Part shown: in pieces, positions 1 through 7,379 of the stretch
How positions within the stretch are numbered: position 1 is the first letter of the stretch
How the letters are laid out: every line of letters starts with the position of its first letter
Source of the DNA: Pseudomonadota bacterium
Lineage (GTDB): Bacteria > Pseudomonadota > Gammaproteobacteria > Steroidobacterales > Steroidobacteraceae
DNA length: 16,930 nt
Reading direction: 5' to 3'
NCBI GenBank assembly: GCA_021792815.1
Contig: JAJYTX010000013.1
Span: 1 to 16,930 of the forward strand
Made by a program: the position numbers and the translations under genes
Notes under the pieces: generated by a model
Database searches by the model: none
Told to the model about the DNA's origin: nothing
What the model saw: only the letters and a program-made list of their open reading frames with translations

Positions 1-814
1 TGCCGATGCCGATCATCAGATCGACCTCGCTCCACAGGTGCCACGCCGCGGCCATGTCAACCGCAAGAGGCTGGTCCTCGCCGACGATGCCGCGGCCACC
101 GCGATGCGCCACGACCGGTGCCTGCAGGCGCTGCGCGAGGGCCTGCACGGCGCCCGCGGCATGCTGCGCGCCGCTGCCGGTGAAGATCATCGGGCGGCGC
201 GCCGCGCGGATCAGCCGCACGCAGGCGGCAACCTGCGCCGCCTCCGGCGCCGCCGCCACCGCCATCTCCGCCGCGCCGCACGCGCCGATCTGCACCGACT
301 CCGCCAGCGTGTCCCAGCACACCGAAACCGCCGCCGGCCCCGGCCGCCCGCTCAGCGCCGCGCCGATCGCCGCATTGATCGCACCCGGGGCGTCCCCGGG
401 ACGCTCGATGTGACTTGCGTGCCGGGTCAGCCGCTGCAGAATGCCGAGCTGGTCGGGCAGCTCATGCAGGTGGCCGCGCCCCTTGCCTTTGAAATCCGAC
501 GGCACCTCCCCGGTGATGCACAGCGTCGGGGCACACGCGCCATACGCGGTGCACATCGCCGCCGTCGCATTCAGCACCCCGGGACCGGGAACCGGCGCAT
601 ACACACCGAGCCTGCCGCTCGAGCGGGCATAGCCGAAGGCCATGTACGCCAGTGTCTGCTCGTGCCGCGCGCCAATGGTGCGGATCTCGTCGCGACGTCG
701 ATACAGCGCATCGAACAGCGGGTAGGTCTGCGCGCCCGGCAGACCGAACACCGTGTCGACTCCGTTGGCGATCAGCGTCTCGACGATCGCGTCCCCGGTG
801 GTTCTCTGGCTCAT
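1..814 (-). CDS. ThDP-dependent enzyme, acetolactate synthase / benzoylformate decarboxylase type, N-terminal part (runs off left edge)
   Basis: Partial gene: the start is inside the window and about 271 codons are visible before the edge; the family is usually 530-570 residues, so the second half is missing. The reading begins MSQRTTGDAIVETLIANGVD, typical of the ThDP-binding Pyr domain. GARHEQ at about residues 48-53 carries the glutamate (E52) that activates the thiamine ring in this superfamily, followed by the conserved MAFGYAR and PGPGVLNA segments. From about residue 190 the central TPP-enzyme domain begins (RPMIFTGSGAQ). The ATG at 814 is preceded by GGAGAG at good spacing. The family decarboxylates or ligates 2-oxo acids in the cytoplasm; the true substrate cannot be read from this half. 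It is divergent from the LysR gene at 974, which is therefore a likely regulator. Family assignment is firm; the exact reaction is unknown. Confidence 0.9.
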   Translation of the reverse strand, partial: MSQRTTGDAIVETLIANGVDTVFGLPGAQTYPLFDALYRRRDEIRTIGARHEQTLAYMAFGYARSSGRLGVYAPVPGPGVLNATAAMCTAYGACAPTLCITGEVPSDFKGKGRGHLHELPDQLGILQRLTRHASHIERPGDAPGAINAAIGAALSGRPGPAAVSVCWDTLAESVQIGACGAAEMAVAAAPEAAQVAACVRLIRAARRPMIFTGSGAQHAAGAVQALAQRLQAPVVAHRGGRGIVGEDQPLAVDMAAAWHLWSEVDLMIGIG

Positions 815-940
815 CTGGTGATCTCTCCGCGCGGGATTCCCCCGCCTGCCGCGCAAGAGCCGCGTGCGGCTTCGGCGCACCGGCCCAGTCGCAGACGAAG
901 GGTCACTTCAAGGTACGGAGCAGGAAGCACCGAAGAAAGC

Positions 941-975
941 GTATAATTATGTGTATCTCAATCTAAAATATAGAT
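941..975. promoter_or_regulatory. AT-rich divergent control region with LysR box
   Basis: This short AT-rich island interrupts very GC-rich DNA between the divergent ThDP-enzyme and LysR genes. Positions 961-975 form a perfect inverted repeat, ATCTA-N5-TAGAT, which matches the classical LysR motif ATC-N9-GAT and T-N11-A (T962, A974). The box includes the regulator's own start codon. TATAAT at 942-947 and TAAAAT at 964-969 are possible -10 elements for the plus strand, but neither has a convincing -35. Autoregulation and control of the ThDP gene are inferred from the arrangement. Confidence 0.55.
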
Positions 976-1897
976 GATGATGCGCCCCGACCTCGATGCA
1001 ATCAACGCTCTGGATGCGGTCGTCCGCCATGGTGGCTTCGCCCGGGCAGCCGCGGCCTTGAACCGGGTCCAGTCGGCCGTGAGCTACCAGGTCGAAAAGC
1101 TCGAGGCACAGCTCGGTGTCGCGTTGCTGGACCGGTCGGGGTACCGGGTTCGACTGACCCCTGAAGGCGAGGCGCTGCTCGCAGAGGGGCGCCGACTGCT
1201 GACCCAGGCGGATCGCATGGCGTCGATGGCCCGACAGTTTGCCGGCGGCTGGGAGCCGCGGCTCACGATGATTCTCGATGGCATTCTGCCGCTCGAGACG
1301 ACGTTGCGGGCATTGCGGACCCTGGCCGAGGAAAAGGTGCCGACACGCATTCAATTGAAGGTGGAGTATCTGAGCGGCGTGCAGCTGCGGTTCGAGAAGG
1401 ACGCCGCCGACATCATGGTCGTGAAGGACTACGAGGGCCGGCCGGATCTCGAGGCGCATCCGCTCCGGGAAGTGGAATGTGTCCTCTGTGTCTCGCGCCG
1501 GCACCCGCTCGCGGATCGACCGCGCGTGACGCTGCGCGATCTTCACGAGCACGTGGAACTCTCCGTCCAGGACTCGAGCGGCCGGGGCGATGACGAGCAC
1601 ATGTTCGGGGGCGACCGGGTGTTCTACCTCGATGGCTTCATCGCCAAGAAACAGGCTCTGCGGATGGGCCTGGGATTCGGCTGGATGCCCCGCTATCTCG
1701 TCAACCGCGAGCTGCACACCGGGACACTGAGAGAGGTGCGCTATGCCGGCGGATCCCGCTATCGCTTCACGCCGCTGCTGGTGCATCGCGCCACCGCGCC
1801 GCTCGGCCGGACCGGGAGGCGACTGGCGGAGCTGCTCGTGGGCGGATCTCTGGCAGACCACGGAGAGCCCGCCGATTTCGGGTGCGCCGTGAAGTAG
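974..1897 (+). CDS. LysR-family transcriptional regulator
   Basis: A 307-residue protein, the normal length for LysR regulators. Residues ~4-63 form the winged helix-turn-helix (ALDAVVRHGGFARAAAALNR, then QSAVSYQVEKLEAQLGVALL), and the remainder is the periplasmic-binding-protein-like effector domain, ending with the usual GLGFGWMPRYLV effector-pocket region. It binds DNA and normally responds to a small molecule linked to the adjacent divergent gene, here a ThDP-dependent enzyme. Three consecutive ATGs (974, 977, 980) could start it and none has a Shine-Dalgarno sequence. With a TAAAAT element at 964-969 a leaderless transcript is possible. Its effector is unknown. It is clearly different in sequence from the LysR remnant immediately downstream. 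Confidence 0.93.
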   Translation: MMMRPDLDAINALDAVVRHGGFARAAAALNRVQSAVSYQVEKLEAQLGVALLDRSGYRVRLTPEGEALLAEGRRLLTQADRMASMARQFAGGWEPRLTMILDGILPLETTLRALRTLAEEKVPTRIQLKVEYLSGVQLRFEKDAADIMVVKDYEGRPDLEAHPLREVECVLCVSRRHPLADRPRVTLRDLHEHVELSVQDSSGRGDDEHMFGGDRVFYLDGFIAKKQALRMGLGFGWMPRYLVNRELHTGTLREVRYAGGSRYRFTPLLVHRATAPLGRTGRRLAELLVGGSLADHGEPADFGCAVK

Positions 1898-1948
1898 CGG
1901 TGGCGTGGCTGCGACGCTGCGGGGACCGACGACCGACGCGGGCCAGGA

Positions 1949-1993
1949 GCGCGAAGCGTGGGTCAGCGCCTGTGCCGGATGGGCGCTTCGCGC
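1949..1993. terminator. Inverted repeat between convergent LysR genes, possible terminator
   Basis: GCGCGAAGCG at 1949-1958 is perfectly complementary to CGCTTCGCGC at 1984-1993, giving a 10-bp stem with a 25-base loop. It lies just after the intact LysR gene and across the stop codon of the convergent LysR remnant. There is no T-tract, so a terminator role is only a possibility. Confidence 0.3.
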
Positions 1994-2454
1994 GGGTGCA
2001 GGCGCCGGCCCGCGGCCGTGATCTGCGCGATCAGCCAGCGCAGTCCGGGGTCGTGCGACCGGGCCTTGTTGTATTGAATGGCCTCCGTGAAGCTCAATGG
2101 CGAGGCCAGTTCCTGGATCGCCAGCGGAAATTCTCTGACGTACAGCCTGGCGAGTCACAGCGGCACGATCGCAAGCCGGTCCGTCTGGACGAGAAAGCGC
2201 GGAATGAGGCCGTAACCGGCAACGAGAAATGCCGTTCCGCGCATGTGACGAGCCTTCAGGTGCGCGTTGACCATGGTGCGGGGCCGCCTGGAGTCGCCGA
2301 ACCGTGCCGCGACCCGTGGCGAGGCAGCCAGCATCGCATCGCTGAGCGGACGGGCCATGACGGGATTGTCCTTGCATCCGATGACGACATACCGGTCCGT
2401 GAGCAGCGGCACCGAAGGATGCTCCTCGGCGAGGAACTCCCGAGGCATGATCAG
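1963..2454 (-). pseudogene. LysR-family regulator remnant (NahR/NodD-type), C-terminal half only, with internal stop
   Basis: Reading the minus strand from about 2454 gives LIMPREFLAEEHPSVPLL, then TDRYVVIGCKDNPVM, GYGLIPRFLVQTDRLAIVPL, a TGA stop at 2155-2157, and in the same frame LARLYVREFPLAIQELASPL, SFTEAIQYNKARSHDPGLRW and the normal end at 1963. This is the effector-binding half of a LysR regulator of the NodD/NahR/DntR kind, with the family landmarks in order: LIMPxEF, the TDRIAxLP-like segment and the DPxxxW C-terminus. The DNA-binding half is absent; upstream sequence switches abruptly at ~2454 to the arylsulfotransferase remnant on the other strand. The in-frame TGA could be a single-base change from CGA (Arg). 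The gene is truncated and interrupted, so it is not expected to work. Recognition is by eye from family motifs. Confidence 0.8.
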
Positions 2455-2616
2455 CCGTTCACGGGCCCGATGCCGCTCAGCAACGGCCGGGTCCGCTGGG
2501 TGTACCGGATTCAGGCCATCCCTTGCGATTGGGTGCCGACGGGCGTGCCGCACACCGAGATACCGGTCCACGTGCCGCGGCTGGCAACGTTTCACCTGCC
2601 GTTGGGGCGCTCCTGA
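2452..2616 (+). pseudogene. Arylsulfotransferase-family gene remnant, last ~54 codons
   Basis: In the plus-strand frame ending at the TGA at 2614-2616, residues PFTGPMPLSNGRVRWVYRIQ and AIPCDWVPTGVPHTEIPVHV align without a gap to the C-terminal tail of the intact protein encoded at 7380-8771 (PFVGRGPGGLKAIPWVYRVQ, AVPYSWLPAGVRQSEIPVHP). Identity is high around WVYR-QA-P and EIPVH. Nothing homologous lies 5' of ~2452, where the LysR remnant begins on the other strand, so about 90% of this gene is gone, including all catalytic residues. Divergence from the intact copy suggests an old duplicate or a separately acquired paralogue rather than a recent duplication. Confidence 0.8.
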
Positions 2617-2667
2617 CGTAACCCCCGGTTGAGACAACGACGTGCCAGACGGCAATGTCCTACACGA

Positions 2668-2699
2668 GCGGCCGCGCCGGGACGCGTCGGCGCGGCCGC
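2668..2699. terminator. 11-bp perfect inverted repeat downstream of the arylsulfotransferase remnant
   Basis: GCGGCCGCGCC (2668-2678) and GGCGCGGCCGC (2689-2699) form a perfect 11-bp stem with a 10-base loop, 51 bases after the remnant's stop and 83 bases before the sigma-factor start. It is very GC-rich but has no T-tract. It may be the old terminator of the lost arylsulfotransferase gene, or may insulate the sigma-factor gene. The rest of 2617-2781 shows no gene; GGAACC at 2735-2740 resembles an ECF -35 but no matching -10 is seen. Confidence 0.45.
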
Positions 2700-2781
2700 G
2701 TTGGCCGGTTGATCTGAATGGCATTGCGCGGCCGGGAACCTCAGTGCATGCTGGCGCAGGGTGCCGATTGGGGGGGCTTGC

Positions 2782-3366
2782 GTGACGGAGACCGGAGAGC
2801 AATATCTCCGTGAAGCCCTCGAGTCCGAAGGGCTCCTGCGGGCATACCTGTTCCGTATCGTGCGGAACATGGCGGACGTGGACGAGCTGCTCCAGGAAAC
2901 GTACGCCCGGCTGCTGGCCGGCCCCGCGGCGGATCGGGGCGAGGTCCGCTCCGTACGGGCGCTCGCGCTCGCCATCGCCCGCAACGCGGCGCTCGACTGG
3001 CTGCGGCATCGCGATGTCGTGCCCATGAGCCTGATGTCGGATTTGGCCGCGCTGGACGTCTTGGATGAAAGCGCCCGGGTGGAGGAGATCGTCAATGCGC
3101 ATCAGGAGCTGGCATTGCTCGCGGAATGCGTAGAGGAGTTGCCGGCACGCTGTCGGCAGGCGTTTACGCTGCGACGCGTCTACGGCCTGTCACAGTCGGA
3201 AATCGCCGAGCGTCTCGGCATTTCCGAAGGCACCGTGGAACAGCTCATCGCCCGCGCCATCCGCCGCTGCGCCGAGCGGCTGTTCGCGCGCGAGGGCGTG
3301 GAGGACCGCCGGGACTCCCTGAGCCGGCGCCTGAGCCGGAGGCTGAGGCGTGATGCGCAGCGCTGA
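2782..3366 (+). CDS. ECF sigma factor, FecI-like
   Basis: A 194-residue RNA polymerase sigma factor of the extracytoplasmic-function class. Region 2 is at about residues 18-85 (LLRAYLFRIVRNMADVDELL, with DxDELLQETYARL), and region 4 at about 115-165 contains LPARCRQAFTLRRVYGLSQS and EIAERLGISEGTVEQLI, the -35-binding helix-turn-helix. GTG at 2782 is preferred over an in-frame GTG at 2761 because a G-rich ribosome site (2769-2775) sits at correct spacing. Its 3' end overlaps the FecR-like gene by up to 17 bases, indicating translational coupling, and a TonB receptor with an STN signalling domain follows. This is the standard cell-surface signalling order: the receptor senses its ligand, the FecR-like protein relays the signal, and the sigma factor transcribes the receptor operon. 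The substrate need not be iron. Confident family call. Confidence 0.93.
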   Translation: MTETGEQYLREALESEGLLRAYLFRIVRNMADVDELLQETYARLLAGPAADRGEVRSVRALALAIARNAALDWLRHRDVVPMSLMSDLAALDVLDESARVEEIVNAHQELALLAECVEELPARCRQAFTLRRVYGLSQSEIAERLGISEGTVEQLIARAIRRCAERLFAREGVEDRRDSLSRRLSRRLRRDAQR

Positions 3367-4405
3367 GGACATCGAGGCCCAGGCGGCGCAATGGATTGCC
3401 CGATGCGATCACGATGCCCACGGCAGCGACGCCGGCCTGCTTGCGTGGCTGGCCGCGGACCCGCGCCACCGCGCGGCCTACCTCAGACTGGCGGAAGCCT
3501 GGCGCCGTTCGGGCCGGCTGCAGCGTCTGCGACCGACCGACGGTCTCATCGATCCGGACCTGCTCGCGCCGCCCCGGCCGCCGACGGGGTGGCGGCGACT
3601 GAGGCGCCGCGACCGAGCGTCCGCTGAAAGCGGGCACCGCAGAGTGCCGCGAGCACTGGGGTGGAGTGCGGCGGCGGCCCTTGCCGCGGCCGCCTGGGTG
3701 CTGTGGTGGGCGCTGGCGCCGCCCGCGCCGCCCGCGGTGGGCACTCAGCGTACGGGCCCGGGAGATCTCTATCGGGCGGTGCTGGCCGACGGCTCATCGG
3801 TCATCCTCAATGCCGATACGGACATACGGATTCGATACACCGCCGAGCGCCGCAGCATCACCCTGGTCCGTGGTGAAGCCCAGTTCCTGGTGCGCCACGA
3901 CCCGCGCCGGCCCTTTGACGTTCACGCCGACGGCCATCTCGTGCGCGACGTCGGAACTCACTTTGACGTCCGAATCAACGGCCGCCGTTCGCTGGTGGTG
4001 CTGGTGACGCGAGGCCGGGTTGCGGTGCTGCCGGCAGACGGGCCCGGACGGTCGCCGCCGGCGATCCCGCCGCCGACCATTTCGGCCGGAGAGCTGGCTT
4101 CGGTCGAAGCGGGGCAGGTCACCGTCAGGCGCCTCACCGCCGCAGACATCTCGCGCCGCCTTGCGTGGAAGCACCGCAAACTGCACTTCCAGGGCCAGAC
4201 GCTCGGACAGGCGGTCGCCGAATTCAACCGCTACAACTCCTCACGGCTCGTGATCCGAAGTCCGTCGCTCGCATCGGTGCGGATCGGCGGAAACTTCGAC
4301 GCCATCGACACGGACAGCTTCGTCGCCGCCCTGAATCGCTCCTTCGGCATCCTCGCTCGCCACGACGGCGGCCGCATCTACCTTTTCGGTCCGGCCGCGC
4401 GTTGA
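3350..4405 (+). CDS. FecR-like anti-sigma factor / transmembrane sensor
   Basis: A 350-residue inner-membrane regulator. Residues ~5-55 form the cytoplasmic FecR N-terminal domain that binds the sigma factor (QAAQWIARCD, then DPRHRAAYLRLAEAWRR). A single membrane helix follows at ~103-123 (LGWSAAAALAAAAWVLWWAL). The periplasmic FecR domain at ~135-230 contains VLADGSSVILNADTDIRIRY and the RGEAQFLV segment. The C-terminal ~275-348 region resembles an STN fold (QGQTLGQAVAEFNRYN). The start is GTG 3350 or ATG 3353, both served by GGAGG at 3338-3342. It overlaps the sigma gene and precedes the receptor, so it should couple ligand binding by the receptor to the sigma factor, by analogy with FecR. 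Nothing looks truncated. Confidence 0.93.
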   Translation: MMRSAEDIEAQAAQWIARCDHDAHGSDAGLLAWLAADPRHRAAYLRLAEAWRRSGRLQRLRPTDGLIDPDLLAPPRPPTGWRRLRRRDRASAESGHRRVPRALGWSAAAALAAAAWVLWWALAPPAPPAVGTQRTGPGDLYRAVLADGSSVILNADTDIRIRYTAERRSITLVRGEAQFLVRHDPRRPFDVHADGHLVRDVGTHFDVRINGRRSLVVLVTRGRVAVLPADGPGRSPPAIPPPTISAGELASVEAGQVTVRRLTAADISRRLAWKHRKLHFQGQTLGQAVAEFNRYNSSRLVIRSPSLASVRIGGNFDAIDTDSFVAALNRSFGILARHDGGRIYLFGPAAR

Positions 4406-4409
4406 GACG

Positions 4410-4439
4410 TCGCGCGGGCCGTGCCGCCGCCCCGCGCGA
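4410..4439 (+). terminator. Hairpin between the FecR-like gene and the TonB receptor gene
   Basis: TCGCGCGGG (4410-4418) and CCCGCGCGA (4431-4439) form a perfect 9-bp stem with a 12-base loop, starting four bases after the fecR-like stop. With no T-tract it could be a weak terminator, an attenuator reducing read-through from the regulators into the receptor, or an mRNA-stabilising structure. The 112-base gap also holds GAGGGGG (4507-4513), a strong ribosome-binding site for the receptor. Confidence 0.4.
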
Positions 4440-4517
4440 TGTAGGAATATCCGGGCTCGGGCGTCCAGCAGTGGAAGCCCAACCACTCGGGCCGCAAAAA
4501 ACAGTAGAGGGGGATTC

Positions 4518-7307
4518 ATGTCAGAGGCCAATCGCCCGCGAACGGGCGCCGTGTGTGCCGCGCTGGGGGCATTCCTGTTGGGCATTGCCACAACCGCCGC
4601 CGCGCAGGCCACTTCGGCCGAGTTCCACATCGCGGCGCAGCCTGCGCCGCAGGCGCTGAACCAGTTTGCGGCACAGGCCCACGTGCAGCTCCTGTTCAAC
4701 TACAAGGCGCTCACGCGCTTCAGGTCGCAATCGGTCGACGGGCAAATGGCGCCCACGGATGCGCTCACGCTGTTGCTGCGCGGGACGGGCTTCACCTTTC
4801 AGCGGGTGAACCGCCGTACCTTCGCGATCGTTCCGGCGGCGCCACCTGCGGGCGACGCGCGTGCAAAGCACCGGAAACGCGCCTTGTCTCCTCCTTCCCC
4901 GCTCCGACCCGCGCCCGCGGACGGGCCGATCACCGGCTCCAGTGCGCCGCTGCCCGCCTTGCAGGAAGTGGTGGTCACGGCCGAGATGAAGCGGGAGAAC
5001 ATCCAGAATACGGCCCTGCTGATCGATGCCGTCAAAGGCTCGACACTGAGCAATATGGGAATGACCAATTCCTATTCCCTGACCCGTCTCGTTCCGTCCC
5101 TTACCCTGGAAAACGGCGGCGGCTCGAACACCGCGCTGTTCATGAACGGCGTCGGAAACAAGACCGGCAACAGCTATCTCGATCCCGCCATCGCGGTCAG
5201 CTACGATGGCGTCTACATGGGGCGTGCGGCGGCGGCCTTTGGTACCGCTTTCTTTGATCTGGCGCGGGTCGAGGTGCTGAAGGGGCCGCAGGGCATCCTG
5301 TACGGAAAGAACGCCACCGGCGGCGCGATCAACATCATCCCCAACCCGCCGCGCCTGCATCGCATGTCCGGCGGCATCGACGCATCATTGGGAGACTACG
5401 CGACGCGAGTGGTTCAGGGGCACATCAATCTGCCGATCGGCGCGGACGCGGCGGTGCGCATCGCCGGCGCCCACCAGTCGCATCGAGGCTACAATCTGGA
5501 CGGCACCGGGGACCAGGATACCGACGCCGGACGGGTGCAGTTTCTGTATGAGCCCACGCCGCTGCTCTCGCTGCGCCTGGGCGCGGACTACGCGCACCTC
5601 GGCGGCAAGGGCGCGGGCGGCAGTTATGTCGGAAACTTCACGCCCAGCAAGTCCGGTGGTTTCACCTTTACGCCTTCCAGACTGCCGGTCAACGAGGGGC
5701 TGAATACCCCCGCGGCCAATGCCTATCGCTCGACGCTGCTGGCCGCCCCCGGGTTCGGCTTCTTCACGCCGATGAATTCAACGCCGCGCGACGACTATAC
5801 GTATTGGGGATTGGACGGCCACCTCCACTATCGTACTCCGCACGGCACGCTGACGCTCATTCCCGCGTATCGGGTCACGCAAGGCGCCACGACTTTCACC
5901 GGACCGGCCTTCAACATGGCGAGGGTCGACGAAACCGATCGCCAGTACAGCTTCGAGGGCCGATACCTGGGCAGCGCGAGCATCTTCGACTATCTCGGCG
6001 GATTGTATTACTTCCATGAGACGATTCGGAGCGCTGACGAATTCAATCAGGAATTCGTGCTGCCGATGCAGCAATACCGGCAGCTCACCACATCCTGGGC
6101 GGCGTTCGGTCAGTTGACGACGCATGTCACCAGGCGGCTGCGGTTCGTGGTGGGCGGGCGCTATACGCGCGACAAGAAGACATTTGACGGCACGATCGAC
6201 AACTTCATCACCTTCTGCGGCGGCGTGCCGCCACACAATCTCTCTCCGCCCGCTTCCTTCGCGCAGGGCTGTGCATCGCCCACGGGTCTGCCGCGCTATC
6301 CGGATGACTACTACCGCCAGTCGGCGTTGAACTGGCTGATCACGAATGGCTGGATCGCGCCCGGGAGCACGCTGAGCAACGGGCCGGTGCAGGTATTTCC
6401 TCTGCTCGATGGCGTCGGGTCGATCCAGAGCGCGTACTCCAGCGTGGATACCAGCGGCACATTCAGCAAACCGACCTGGAAGACGTCGCTGCTGTACAAC
6501 GTGGCGCCCACGTCCCTGCTCTACGCGACGCTCGAGACAGGCTATCGCGCCGGCGGGTTCCAGCTCGCGCAGTCGGTGCCGCGGTACGCCCCGGAAACCA
6601 TCCGCGCCTACACCTTGGGATGGAAGAACGAGCTGCTGAACCATCGGCTGGTGCTCAATGCGGATGCCTTCCTCTGGCAGTATCACAATCAGCAGGTCAC
6701 GTACTTCACCGTCGATCCGAGCGGCGTGCTGATCAGTGCGACGGAGAATGTCGGTCAGATGAGCATCAAGGGGGTGGATCTCGACGTCATCAGCCGATTG
6801 ACGCACACCACCATCGTGAATGCCAAGCTGGACTATCTGCACAGTGTCTACGATAACTTTCTGCGCTATACGGCGGCTCCGCGCAACAACATCAACTGCC
6901 CGTATACACTGACCGGGAAGAAGGTCGGGGGCGCCCCGGAAGAGGCGTTCAACTGCGCCGGCAGGCCGGGGCTATATGCGCCGCGATGGATGGCCGACTT
7001 CGGCCTCGAGCAGCAGATGCCCATCGGCGAGGCGTACGATCTCGTCGGCAGTGTCCAGACGGCGTGGCGGGATACGGAGTATGGGGCGTTCGAGTATCTC
7101 AATTTCGAGAAGATTCCGGCCTACTTCAGCACGGATCTCAGTCTGCGGCTGATGAATCTCGATCACGGCTGGACCGTCGGGCTCTATGCGCGGAATCTCG
7201 AGAACGTTCGCCAACCGACGGGACCTCAGCTGGCCCCGACCGGGCAGGCGATCGTGCAGTACGGCGCCCCGCTGACGTACGGTATCCGAGTGAGTGACCG
7301 TTTCTGA
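4518..7307 (+). CDS. TonB-dependent outer-membrane receptor with N-terminal STN signalling domain
   Basis: A 929-residue outer-membrane transporter. Residues 1-30 are a Sec signal peptide ending TTAAAQA. Residues ~33-106 are an STN domain (QPAPQALNQFAAQAHVQLLF and TDALTLLLRGTGFTFQ), which contacts the FecR-like protein. A proline-rich linker leads to a TonB box around EVVVTAE (150-156). The plug follows at ~158-278, with the hallmark RVEVLKGPQGILYGKNATGG, and then a 22-strand barrel ending in an aromatic residue (GIRVSDRF). It takes up a ligand too large or scarce for porins, using TonB energy, and signals its presence through the upstream sigma/anti-sigma pair. Plug and barrel resemble the large proteobacterial receptor group that includes transporters of plant aromatics and other non-iron ligands. 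The substrate cannot be read directly; the arylsulfotransferase-like gene 72 bases downstream is the best clue. Confidence 0.95.
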   Translation: MSEANRPRTGAVCAALGAFLLGIATTAAAQATSAEFHIAAQPAPQALNQFAAQAHVQLLFNYKALTRFRSQSVDGQMAPTDALTLLLRGTGFTFQRVNRRTFAIVPAAPPAGDARAKHRKRALSPPSPLRPAPADGPITGSSAPLPALQEVVVTAEMKRENIQNTALLIDAVKGSTLSNMGMTNSYSLTRLVPSLTLENGGGSNTALFMNGVGNKTGNSYLDPAIAVSYDGVYMGRAAAAFGTAFFDLARVEVLKGPQGILYGKNATGGAINIIPNPPRLHRMSGGIDASLGDYATRVVQGHINLPIGADAAVRIAGAHQSHRGYNLDGTGDQDTDAGRVQFLYEPTPLLSLRLGADYAHLGGKGAGGSYVGNFTPSKSGGFTFTPSRLPVNEGLNTPAANAYRSTLLAAPGFGFFTPMNSTPRDDYTYWGLDGHLHYRTPHGTLTLIPAYRVTQGATTFTGPAFNMARVDETDRQYSFEGRYLGSASIFDYLGGLYYFHETIRSADEFNQEFVLPMQQYRQLTTSWAAFGQLTTHVTRRLRFVVGGRYTRDKKTFDGTIDNFITFCGGVPPHNLSPPASFAQGCASPTGLPRYPDDYYRQSALNWLITNGWIAPGSTLSNGPVQVFPLLDGVGSIQSAYSSVDTSGTFSKPTWKTSLLYNVAPTSLLYATLETGYRAGGFQLAQSVPRYAPETIRAYTLGWKNELLNHRLVLNADAFLWQYHNQQVTYFTVDPSGVLISATENVGQMSIKGVDLDVISRLTHTTIVNAKLDYLHSVYDNFLRYTAAPRNNINCPYTLTGKKVGGAPEEAFNCAGRPGLYAPRWMADFGLEQQMPIGEAYDLVGSVQTAWRDTEYGAFEYLNFEKIPAYFSTDLSLRLMNLDHGWTVGLYARNLENVRQPTGPQLAPTGQAIVQYGAPLTYGIRVSDRF

Positions 7308-7379
7308 TCGTTTCAGCTCGAGTGATATCCGATCATTCCGTATTGACGCACACACGTTTTGAAACCGAGGTATGGATCA

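Noticed and set aside
38..946. 302-codon plus-strand open frame at the left edge
   Set aside because: It is antisense to the ThDP enzyme, whose minus-strand reading has conserved motifs and a ribosome-binding site.
947..2377. 476-codon minus-strand open frame opposite the LysR gene
   Set aside because: It covers the intact LysR gene and part of the LysR remnant in a different frame, with no recognisable protein features.
2735..2760. ECF-type promoter for the sigma-factor gene (GGAACC at 2735) and a similar GGAATA at 4444 before the receptor
   Set aside because: Neither is followed by a matching -10 (CGTC-like) at 16-17 bases; at 4444 a CGTC lies only 12 bases away. Too weak to annotate.
2155..3102. 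315-codon minus-strand open frame covering the scar and the sigma-factor gene as one protein
   Set aside because: Only its last ~100 residues (from ~2454 down) look like LysR. The remainder is antisense to the arylsulfotransferase remnant and the sigma factor, so it is not a single gene.
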